Origin: Leptolyngbya sp. FACHB-261
Lineage (GTDB): Bacteria; Cyanobacteriota; Cyanobacteriia; FACHB-261
Direction: 5' to 3'
Length of the DNA: 64,000 nt
Assembly (NCBI RefSeq): GCF_014696065.1
Contig: NZ_JACJPL010000001.1
Span: 1-64,000, forward strand
How positions within the stretch are numbered: the first letter of the stretch is position 1; each line of letters starts with the position of its first letter. The position numbers were made by a program, and so were the translations under genes. The notes under the pieces were generated by a model. The model saw only the letters and a program-made list of their open reading frames with translations, was not told the origin of the DNA and made no database searches. Below are positions 36,710-43,704 of this stretch, one piece after another.

Positions 36710-36884
36710 TTCTAGTATAAGAACCAGATTCAGCCTTCTTTATCAAGATAATTCTATATTGTTCTTCCACCACTCTTCGTCTGGATACTAGTACAAAACT
36801 GACAACATATAGAGTAGCTCTTATCTCGTCTAGCCAATAGTAGACTTGCCGTCCCTGGACGTAAAAACTTATAAAACTACACAA
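36669..36884 (-). CDS. doubtful small ORF overlapping attC site A
   Basis: 71 codons from a TTG at 36884, with no ribosome binding site. The reading SFYVQGRQVYYWLDEIRATL, then ...RRRVVEEQYRIILIKKAES, is protein-like, and its last 14 codons run into attC A, as cassette genes often do. The lack of an ATG and SD keeps this low. Confidence 0.3.
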   Translation of the reverse strand: MCSFISFYVQGRQVYYWLDEIRATLYVVSFVLVSRRRVVEEQYRIILIKKAESGSYTRSLTSALQRNEENF

Positions 36885-36902
36885 CTTTTACATATAGGTT
36901 AG

Positions 36903-36949
36903 CCTTCTGTTCCTGTAGTGCTACAACACCGCACTACAGGAACAGAAGG
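36903..36949 (-). other. perfect 19-bp stem-loop after cassette ORF
   Basis: CCTTCTGTTCCTGTAGTGC pairs without mismatch with GCACTACAGGAACAGAAGG around a 9-nt loop, starting 12 bp after the stop codon at 36962 on the minus strand. A GTTAGCC heptamer overlaps its far edge (36898-36904). No T-run follows, so it may be a 3'-end stabilising hairpin or an unusual recombination site rather than a simple terminator. Confidence 0.7.
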
Positions 36950-36961
36950 AAACTTCTTCAA

Positions 36962-37375
36962 TCAATCCAACATAGTCGCAGTTGCAACAGCGTTCCCAAA
37001 AACTTGATGTCCAGAGTCGTCAAACCCAACGACAGTAGATCGACCATCCGAGCTTTCATCCCGAACTTTCATTGGACTCTGAACCCAAGGCTTTGTGCCA
37101 TTGGGTGGAGACTCCTTGTGATACCCCACGATGGCTAGATATGCATCTTGTCCCGCATTGTTATTATCGGAAACCCAGTCAATGGTATCGAGGTAGTTTC
37201 CTTTCTTCACCAAAATATTGCCTGTGTCTACAGAGCAAATCCATATCTGATGTTCGTACCACGCCGCGAAACTGAACCGAAACAACATACGTTTTGATGG
37301 AGGAACTTTAAGGCGATGAGTCCATCCTTGTTGGGGAATAATCCCGTCAGGACCAATATTCAAACTTTCAGACAT
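36962..37375 (-). CDS. cassette-encoded ORFan, beta-rich
   Basis: 137 residues with GGAG eight bases before the ATG. MSESLNIGPDGIIPQQGWTH begins a protein with strand-rich segments (MLFRFSFAAWYEHQIWICSV, YLAIVGYHKESPPNGTKPW) and a C-terminal GFDDSGHQVFGNAVATAT. No signal peptide, membrane helix or known motif. Its leader carries two copies of the 40-bp-period palindrome (37444-37507). Confidence 0.55.
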   Translation of the reverse strand: MSESLNIGPDGIIPQQGWTHRLKVPPSKRMLFRFSFAAWYEHQIWICSVDTGNILVKKGNYLDTIDWVSDNNNAGQDAYLAIVGYHKESPPNGTKPWVQSPMKVRDESSDGRSTVVGFDDSGHQVFGNAVATATMLD

Positions 37376-37443
37376 CTTTTAATCTCCTGGCAGTACTTGT
37401 AACAGGCATTAGAGTAGTGAGATTCGTGGAAGCTTAACTATTA

Positions 37444-37507
37444 TTAGGCAGAATCATTCTGTCTAAAATCCCATAGAGGACGGATAGGCAGAACGATTCG
37501 GCATAAC
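37444..37507. repeat. two copies of a palindromic repeat, 40-bp period
   Basis: TTAGGCAGAATCATTCTGTC (37444) and ATAGGCAGAACGATTCGGCA (37484) are imperfect 24-bp palindromes whose starts are exactly 40 bp apart. The same family recurs four times at 38329-38472. On the minus strand both clusters are followed by TAATAATAGTTA. Confidence 0.7.
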
Positions 37508-37544
37508 ACCTGAAATTGAATTCACCCTAACCTTCACAGATTTG

Positions 37545-37643
37545 CTTTGCCATCCGTGCAAAGTCAGCAAAAGGTCAGAGAAAAGTCAGATACACTCATT
37601 ACAATCCTGCTTGAATCACTGCCTTAACCAGGAACCTTAAACA
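37545..37643 (-). promoter_or_regulatory. repeated cassette leader A1
   Basis: Directly beside attC B. On the minus strand it runs from the R' box into GTGTATCTGACTTTTCTC, then TGACCTTTTGCTGACTTTGC, giving three short CTGACYTTT direct repeats, and ends in GGCAAAGCA. A close copy is at 38222-38316 and a partial one at 38572-38620. The role is unknown; it may be a promoter or a recombination-associated leader. Confidence 0.5.
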
Positions 37644-37728
37644 GGCTAACGTTCCTAGTCAGCGGTTGCCAATACCTTTGCAACACTACAAGTGGCTTCG
37701 GTCAATCCGCTGCACCCGAATGTTAGGC
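37644..37728 (-). repeat. attC integron recombination site B
   Basis: 85 bp. On the minus strand: R'' GCCTAAC, L'' TGCAGCGGATTG, terminal loop, L' CAACCGCTG, R' GTTAGCC. The arms pair at both ends with an unpaired central stretch of about five bases, as in attC sites. It shares the L'' core TGCAGCGGA with site A. It lies 70 bp after the stop of the ORF at 37798-38124, in the correct orientation to be its cassette site. Confidence 0.7.
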
Positions 37729-37797
37729 GGTCGCTAATGATAACTGTGCCCTTAGCCTAGGAGATCACTATTGATTGACAGTCAATCATAGCTTGCC

Positions 37798-38124
37798 TTA
37801 GATTCCATAATAAGCACATGCGACCTCTTCGCCAGCAACGTATACACACAAATTGACGCCTACTGGGACTCTCCACTTTCTCTTGACACTTACGCACGCC
37901 CTGGCCGCTTCACCATTGGGAACCCAGTCAGGAAGGTCAATACACTTCTTTCCAAGGTCCAAAGGAAGCTCTAGACATACCTTATTATCTTTAACAGTCA
38001 CTGAAACGCAATCGGCTAATATGTAGCTTTCTGGTGCAGTTTCCTGAGAGCTAATTGAATCTGCAATAGCTTTTACCTGATCGGCGGTAAAGGTGTCTTG
38101 AAGCTTTGGAAATAATTCAGACAT
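37798..38124 (-). CDS. cassette-encoded ORFan
   Basis: 108 residues from the ATG at 38124 with GGAG nine bases upstream; a longer frame from 38217 is not supported. The N-terminal SELFPKLQDTFTADQVKAIADSI pattern and DCVSVTVKDNKVCLELPLDL suggest a helix followed by strands; four or more Cys are present. The start is reminiscent of leader regions of nitrile-hydratase-like natural-product precursors, but that resemblance is weak. No known family. The attC B site follows. Confidence 0.6.
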   Translation of the reverse strand: MSELFPKLQDTFTADQVKAIADSISSQETAPESYILADCVSVTVKDNKVCLELPLDLGKKCIDLPDWVPNGEAARACVSVKRKWRVPVGVNLCVYVAGEEVACAYYGI

Positions 38125-38221
38125 TTGTAACGACTCCAAAAATAAAATGAAGGGCTGACCGCACTTAGCGCACCAACTCAATTGTGTCCATAAGACTGAA
38201 CCCACTCTAAGCTCCACACAC

Positions 38222-38323
38222 CTGCTTTGTCAGTAGTGGAAAGTTAGGAAAAGGTCAGGGAAAAGTTAGATACACCCACACATGCTTTGAAGAACCGCCT
38301 CAATCGAGGTTGAGTAGGCTAAC
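38222..38323 (-). promoter_or_regulatory. repeated cassette leader A2 with an R'-type half site
   Basis: Begins (minus strand) at GTTAGCC (38317-38323), the R' heptamer, and continues as a diverged copy of leader A1: GGGTGTATCTAACTTTTC, CCTGACCTTTTCC, then TGACAAAGCAGG. No complete attC is found on its other side; instead the 40-bp-period palindromes abut it. Confidence 0.5.
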
Positions 38324-38328
38324 TATTA

Positions 38329-38472
38329 TTAGGCTGAAACTTTCTGTAGAACACTCCAAAACAGATGGATAGGCAGACAGTTTCTGCATAAAGCCCCAAA
38401 TCGGGTCAATAGACAGAATCTTTCAGCAGAACGCGCTCAGTCTAGGTAACAGGCAGAACTCTCGACATATTT
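38329..38472. repeat. four copies of a palindromic repeat, exact 40-bp period
   Basis: Starts at 38329, 38369, 38409 and 38449: TTAGGCTGAAACTTTCTGTA, ATAGGCAGACAGTTTCTGCA, ATAGACAGAATCTTTCAGCA, ACAGGCAGAACTCTCGACAT. Each is an imperfect 24-bp palindrome followed by a 16-bp spacer. The period is not a multiple of three, so it is not a coding repeat. Confidence 0.75.
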
Positions 38473-38484
38473 GCAGACTTAATT

Positions 38485-38502
38485 ACGGTTGCTAGCAACC
38501 GT
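38485..38502. other. 18-bp perfect palindrome followed by a second small hairpin
   Basis: ACGGTTGCTAGCAACCGT is its own reverse complement, and it is followed at once by GTACCATTCGGTAC. Such a dyad could be an operator or a protein-binding site. It lies at the edge of the repeat cluster. Confidence 0.55.
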
Positions 38503-39323
38503 ACCATTCGGTACCTGCCTCACTAATCAACTGCGAGCTATCTCGCATAAGACATTGATAAGCTCTCGCCGCCTGCTTTGCCAGTAGGAAAAAGTCATGA
38601 AAAGGTATGTTCCCTTTAAAGGAATCATGAAGACTGGGGGGGGAAGTGGGAGAAGGTTGGTAAAAAGTGGGGTATGCTTCGGGAGCAGACACACTGACTT
38701 AGTTGTGTCAACAGTGAGAGGGTGCTGAGCGATACATATTGATGTTTGGCTAATTACTTCTGTGGTTCGTTTGATATGACGATCAAAGAATCTCTTCGGT
38801 TTGTGAAAGCTGATGTGGCTCTGAGTAGTGAGCTGTGTCTTAGCTTGGGTTTAATTCATGGCAGGCACAGTAGTCCCAAAAGTTGCACCACAACAATTGG
38901 TACGGATTCAAGCATTAACTCCTGCGACCTCTCATCTAGGTTGCCGATTGCAGACGTGAGTTCTGTACGGTGGGCAACATCAGAACATGTCACCGCACAA
39001 ACTGATGCAGCTGAGCCTAGAAAAGAATCTTGACACTAAGCAGAATCAAGCCTTGCAGAAAACTGCAAGCATAAAAGATTGATGGCCGATATTATGTACC
39101 TAGCCTTTTAGATAGAGGCAGGGCGTAAATCAGCTAGGGATAAATAGGGGAAAGACTGGGTGAGTTCACGACCAAGCCCGTGAACAGGTCACCAATCAAA
39201 TCTCAGGGTGTACTGCGATACAAGGCAGAGAATCCAGGAACACAAGCCTCTTTGCTGAAGCGTTTGTTGTCCCTCGTGACGACCGCCTAGCCATACTGAT
39301 GACCTTCATAGATTTCGCCGTCC
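38503..39323. other. gene-poor stretch before the NB-ARC gene
   Basis: About 820 bp. 38572-38620 is a partial third copy of the cassette leader (CTGCTTTGCCAGTAGG, AAAGTCATGAAAAGG). An eight-G run lies near 38636. Plus frame 38746-39033 and minus frame 38492-38692 lack ribosome binding sites or family-like sequence, so I do not call them. The last 200 bp probably contains the promoter of the NB-ARC gene. Confidence 0.4.
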
Positions 39324-42300
39324 ATGACAACTGAAGAAGCCCTCAAGATCGTAGATTCTGCGCTTGGCAAGAAGCGATTGAATCGAGTCCAGGAATTGGT
39401 GTTTAAGCATGCTTGGGAAGGGCAAGCTTATTCCGAGATCGCAGCCAGCTCTAGTTACGATATTCACTACATCAAAGAAGTCGGCTCCAATTTGTGGAAG
39501 CTGCTTTCGGAGGCTTTGGGAGAGAAAGTTACCAAGCATAATCTCCAGGCGGTTCTGAGGCAATACGCAGCGAGTCAGGCTGAGCGAATTCTCTCTGTAC
39601 AGACTGCCACTCACTCCACTACACAGGCCGCTAGTCCCAGCACTCCAGTTGCTTACACTCCCAGGCCAGCCCTCAGCCGAAAATGCCAAGACTGGGGAGA
39701 AGCCATTGATGTTTCAGTGTTCTACAGCCGCACTCAAGAACTGACTACTCTGGAGCGATGGCTGATTCAAGATCGCTGTCGCCTAGTGACAGTGCTGGGC
39801 ATGGGAGGCATTGGGAAAACGGCCCTGGCAGCAAAGCTAGCCGAGCGAGTTCAGGATGAGTTTGAGTATCTGATTTGGCGCTCTCTGCGCAATGCTCCCT
39901 CGATTCAAGAGATGCTGGCAGATTTGATCAAATTTCTGTCACTGCAGCAGGCTATTGAACCGCCTGAAAGCGTTGACGGCAAAATCTTGCAATTGATGGG
40001 CTATTTGCGCAAGCACCGCTGTCTTTTGATTCTCGATAATGCCGAGACTATTCTGTGCAGCGGTGAGCGCACTGGGCGCTATCGAGAAGGCTATGAAGGC
40101 TATGGGCAACTGCTCCGCTGTCTTGCTGAAACTCAGCACCAAAGTTGCCTGTTATTAACTAGTCGAGAAAAGCCTAAAGGATTAGCAGCCAGAGAAGGCG
40201 AAACGCTGCCAGCTCGTTCTCTGAAACTGACCGGGTTAAGCGAAGTAGCAGGCCAACAATTGTTTAAAGCCAAAGGAGAATTTTCGGGCTCTGCAAAAGA
40301 TTGGCAGACTTTGATTGAGCACTATGCAGGCAATCCCCTAGCATTGAAGATTGTTGCGACCAATATTCAGGAGATGTTTGATGGGGATGTATCGCAGTTT
40401 CTAGCGCAGGGCACCACTGTTTTCGGTGACGTTTGGGAGCTATTAGACCAACAATTTGAACGGCTCTCGGCATTAGAACAACAGGCCATGTATTGGCTAG
40501 CAATTAATCGGGAGCCAGTTTCTCCTTCAGACTTGCGCAACGATTTAGCAACGCTGCCAAGTCAGCGCGAGCTGTTTGAAGTGCTGGAGTCTTTGCAACA
40601 GCGCTCGTTAATCGAAAAAGCTGCGGCCAGTTTCACGCAACAGCCTGCGGTGATGGAATACATGACCGAACGGTTGAGCCGTGAGGTTAGTGAAGAAGTG
40701 ATCCGAGGTTCGCCGTCACTCCTAACCCGTTGTGCTCTGATTAAAGCTCAGGCCAAGGACTATATCCGAGAGACGCAAATCCGCCTCATCCTCAAACCCG
40801 TTCAAGACAGGCTTCTAGCTGCACTGAAGAACCGGCAGAAGGTTGAGGAGCAACTCACTCGGATTCTGAATAATCTACGCGGTCAGCCGAAACAGCAAAC
40901 TGGTTATGCTGCGGGTAATGTTCTGAATTTGCTTTGGCAACTGCAGAGCGATCTCAGCGGTTGGGATTTCTGTAATCTGAGCGTTTGGCAGGCTTATTTA
41001 CCGCATGCGGCTTTGCGTGGTGTTAGCTTTGCTCACGCCGATCTTAAAAGCTCAGTGTTCGCAGAAACTTTCGGTGGTGTTGTCTCGGTTGCGTTTAGTC
41101 CCGATGGGCAACTACTCGCCAGCAGCGATACCAGCGGTGAGATTCATATTTGGCAGGCTAGTAACGGTCAGCAACTCGTTGCTTGCAAAGGGCATTCTCA
41201 CTGGGCCTGGGCCATTGCCTTTAGCCCCGATGGGCAATGGCTAGCAAGCGCAGCAGATGATTACTCCGTCAAATTGTGGGATGTCAGAACAGGGGAGTGC
41301 TTACGAACTTACGAGGGACACACTTACTCGGTTAATACAATTGTCTTTAGTCCAGACGGCCAAATGCTGGCAAGTAGCAGCCAGGATGCAACCATTCGCT
41401 TGTGGAATGTTAGCGCGGCTGAACCTGCTTGTATTCGTACTTTGCAAGGACATGAGGGTCGAGTTTGGTCACTTGCGTTTAGCCCCGATGGTCGAACTTT
41501 AGCCAGTGGATCTGAAGATCTAACTATTAAGCTCTGGGATATTGCAACTGGTGATTGCTGCCAAACTTGGGAAGGACATAGCAAGTGGGTTCGTTCAGTT
41601 GCCTTTAGCCCCGATGGACAACGGCTGGTCAGTGGCAGCTATGACTGTACGGTGAAGCTTTGGCAGGTTAATAGTGGCGAATGTCGCCAAACCTGGCAGG
41701 GACATAGCAATGCAGTCACCAGTGTTGCCTTTAACCCCGTTGGCGATTGGGTCACAAGCAGCAGCTTCGATCAAACGCTGCGCGTATGGGACCTGCAAAC
41801 GGGTCAGTGCTTCCGAACCTTGCAAGGACATAGCAATCGTATTTGGTCGGTTGCAGTTAGTCCCAATGGACAGCAGTTAGCCAGCGGCGGTGATGATCAT
41901 GCAGTCAAATTGTGGGATATCCGAACAGGACAATGTACCAAAACCCTGAAAGGCCACACGAATTCAGTATTGTCGATTGCCTTGCATGCCGAGGGTCAAA
42001 CTCTGGCGAGTGGGCATGAAGATCAGACGGTTCGATTATGGGATACCGAAACCGGCGAGTGCTTACGAACCCTATACGGGCATACCAATCGGGTTTGGGC
42101 TGTAGCCTTTGCGCCGCAATCTGAAATGATCGCCAGCGGCAGCGCCGATCGCACAATCAAACTGTGGAATTGGCAAACAGGCGAATGCCTTAAAACGCTG
42201 CGGGGCCACAACAGTTGGGTTTGGGCAATCGCGTTCAGTCCTGATGGCCGACATTTGGCCAGTGGCAGCTATGACCACACGATTAAGCTTTGGGATGTGG

Positions 42301-42947
42301 AAAGCGGCGAGTATCTGCAAACCTATGAGGGACATAGTAGTTCAGTCGTCACAGTTGCGTTTAGTGCCGATGGTCAACAGTTGGTCAGTGGTAGTTTTGA
42401 CCAGATGATTAAGCTTTGGGATTTGGGTACAGGTGATTGTATTCAAACCCTAAAAGGACATACCAATAGTGTTTGGTCAGTCGTTTTTCATGCCAATGGT
42501 CAACAGTTAATCACTGGCAGTCTTGACCACACGATCAAGCTTTGGGATCTGCGCACTGGGCAATGCATTCAAACCTTGCAAGGGCATACAGCACCCGTGA
42601 TGGCCGTTGCCTGTAGCCCCGATGGTGAGCAGTTAGTTAGCGGTGGTTTTGACCAAAAGCTCAAGTTTTGGGATTTGCGCACGGGTGAATGTACAAAAAC
42701 ACTGCACGGGCATACCGGTTTAATCTCAGCACTCCGCTTCAAACCGGCCTGTGCTCAAAGTGAGGAAGCTCCCATTTTGCTCAGCGGTAGCTTTGATCAG
42801 ACCATTCGGTTCTGGGACATTAAAACTGGAGAATGCCTGCAAGCGCTAAGAGCACCTAGACCTTATGAGGGTATGAATATTACTGGTGTAACCGGCTTAA
42901 CCGAAGCGCAAAAAGTCACACTGATTGCCTTGGGAGCAGTGGAGTAG
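39324..42947 (+). CDS. NB-ARC protein with vMAP-like N-terminus and 14 WD40 repeats
   Basis: A 1,207-residue STAND/NLR-like ATPase. Residues 1-82 (LNRVQELVFKHAWEGQAYSEIA) are the winged-helix-like vWA-MoxR-associated N-terminal domain. The NB-ARC domain has Walker A GMGGIGKT at 159-166, Walker B CLLILDNAE and a GNPLALK-type motif. A helical segment leads to WD40 repeats from about residue 585. Fourteen blades can be counted (VWSVAFSPDG...LASGS.D.TIKLWD.. .TGECLKTLQGHT), enough for two seven-bladed propellers, plus a short conserved tail (GVTGLTEAQKVTLIALGAVE). Such proteins are thought to oligomerise on sensing a ligand through the propellers; the effector and ligand are unknown. Confidence 0.93.
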   Translation: MTTEEALKIVDSALGKKRLNRVQELVFKHAWEGQAYSEIAASSSYDIHYIKEVGSNLWKLLSEALGEKVTKHNLQAVLRQYAASQAERILSVQTATHSTTQAASPSTPVAYTPRPALSRKCQDWGEAIDVSVFYSRTQELTTLERWLIQDRCRLVTVLGMGGIGKTALAAKLAERVQDEFEYLIWRSLRNAPSIQEMLADLIKFLSLQQAIEPPESVDGKILQLMGYLRKHRCLLILDNAETILCSGERTGRYREGYEGYGQLLRCLAETQHQSCLLLTSREKPKGLAAREGETLPARSLKLTGLSEVAGQQLFKAKGEFSGSAKDWQTLIEHYAGNPLALKIVATNIQEMFDGDVSQFLAQGTTVFGDVWELLDQQFERLSALEQQAMYWLAINREPVSPSDLRNDLATLPSQRELFEVLESLQQRSLIEKAAASFTQQPAVMEYMTERLSREVSEEVIRGSPSLLTRCALIKAQAKDYIRETQIRLILKPVQDRLLAALKNRQKVEEQLTRILNNLRGQPKQQTGYAAGNVLNLLWQLQSDLSGWDFCNLSVWQAYLPHAALRGVSFAHADLKSSVFAETFGGVVSVAFSPDGQLLASSDTSGEIHIWQASNGQQLVACKGHSHWAWAIAFSPDGQWLASAADDYSVKLWDVRTGECLRTYEGHTYSVNTIVFSPDGQMLASSSQDATIRLWNVSAAEPACIRTLQGHEGRVWSLAFSPDGRTLASGSEDLTIKLWDIATGDCCQTWEGHSKWVRSVAFSPDGQRLVSGSYDCTVKLWQVNSGECRQTWQGHSNAVTSVAFNPVGDWVTSSSFDQTLRVWDLQTGQCFRTLQGHSNRIWSVAVSPNGQQLASGGDDHAVKLWDIRTGQCTKTLKGHTNSVLSIALHAEGQTLASGHEDQTVRLWDTETGECLRTLYGHTNRVWAVAFAPQSEMIASGSADRTIKLWNWQTGECLKTLRGHNSWVWAIAFSPDGRHLASGSYDHTIKLWDVESGEYLQTYEGHSSSVVTVAFSADGQQLVSGSFDQMIKLWDLGTGDCIQTLKGHTNSVWSVVFHANGQQLITGSLDHTIKLWDLRTGQCIQTLQGHTAPVMAVACSPDGEQLVSGGFDQKLKFWDLRTGECTKTLHGHTGLISALRFKPACAQSEEAPILLSGSFDQTIRFWDIKTGECLQALRAPRPYEGMNITGVTGLTEAQKVTLIALGAVE

Positions 42948-42961
42948 CCCGATTTTTGTAT

Positions 42962-43000
42962 GGGTTTTATATAAGGCAGGCTAGGCTTTTTATAAAACCC
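42962..43000. terminator. bidirectional terminator between convergent genes
   Basis: GGGTTTTATA pairs with TATAAAACCC around a loop containing AAGGCAGGCTAGGCTTTT. It sits between the NB-ARC stop and the convergent response-regulator stop, with T-rich or A-rich flanks serving both directions. Confidence 0.75.
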
Positions 43001-43035
43001 ACACAAATATAGAACTGAATATATTAGGCTTGTCC

Positions 43036-43704
43036 TTAAGCTTGAAAGCGATAGCCGACGCCTCGGATCGTCTTGATGCGGTCTTCGCCCAATTTCTTGC
43101 GCAGATAACCGACGTACACTTCAACCACATTTGAACCAGGGTCGTAATCGTAACCCCAAACTCGATTGAGCAGCTGTTCTCGGCTGAGCACTTGTCCGGG
43201 ATGACGCAAGAAAAATTCCGCTAGGGTGAACTCTCGGGCGGATAGCTCGACTTGCCGCTCCCCAACCCAGACTTCGCGAGTTCGGAAATCCAGGAGAATA
43301 TCGCTAACACTCAGATTTAGAGGTCCAGTAGCTTGCGGTAAGCGGCTGTCACGTAAGCGGGCACGCACTCGTGCCAGTAGCTCCTCAAAAATGAATGGCT
43401 TGGTGACATAGTCATTGGCTCCCCCTTCTAGACCCGTCACCGTATCATCGACGCCATCTCGCGCGGTAAGAATAATCACGGGCAAGCGATCGCCCCGGCC
43501 TCGTAACTCTTCGAGCACTGTTAAGCCGTCCTGCCCGGGCAAGCCTAAGTCCAGAATCAGCAGGTCAAAGTCCTCACTGTTAGCCAGTTGAGCGGCTTCA
43601 GGACCATCCTTAGCAATCGTTGTCGTGAACCCTTGAGCTTTGAGAGCTTTAGCTAGAAAAGTCGCAATGCGGGGTTCATCTTCGGCGATGAGAATACGAT
43701 TCAT
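43036..43704 (-). CDS. OmpR-family response regulator
   Basis: 222 residues. The receiver domain carries the acidic pair EDE near the N-terminus, phospho-acceptor Asp in LLILDLGLPGQDGL (about 51), LTARD and VTKPF. The C-terminal winged helix includes ELSAREFTLAEFFLRHPGQVLSR and ends EDRIKTIRGVGYRF. Its ATG overlaps the stop of the histidine kinase by 4 bp (ATGA type), so they are translationally coupled. It probably binds the 34-bp sites upstream of the cytochrome b561 gene and the 93-residue gene (inference). Confidence 0.94.
   Translation of the reverse strand: MNRILIAEDEPRIATFLAKALKAQGFTTTIAKDGPEAAQLANSEDFDLLILDLGLPGQDGLTVLEELRGRGDRLPVIILTARDGVDDTVTGLEGGANDYVTKPFIFEELLARVRARLRDSRLPQATGPLNLSVSDILLDFRTREVWVGERQVELSAREFTLAEFFLRHPGQVLSREQLLNRVWGYDYDPGSNVVEVYVGYLRKKLGEDRIKTIRGVGYRFQA

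Noticed and set aside
38329-38472. CRISPR array
   Set aside because: Repeats are palindromic but degenerate (several mismatches per copy), spacers are only 16 bp, and no cas gene is in the window.
38746-39033. 95-codon plus-strand ORF before the NB-ARC gene
   Set aside because: No start signal, Ser/Thr-rich composition typical of random frames, and no resemblance to any family.
35500-39323. Integrase gene for the cassette cluster
   Set aside because: No tyrosine-recombinase-length frame or R...HxxR...Y pattern was found here or anywhere in the window, so the cluster is described as lacking a visible integrase.
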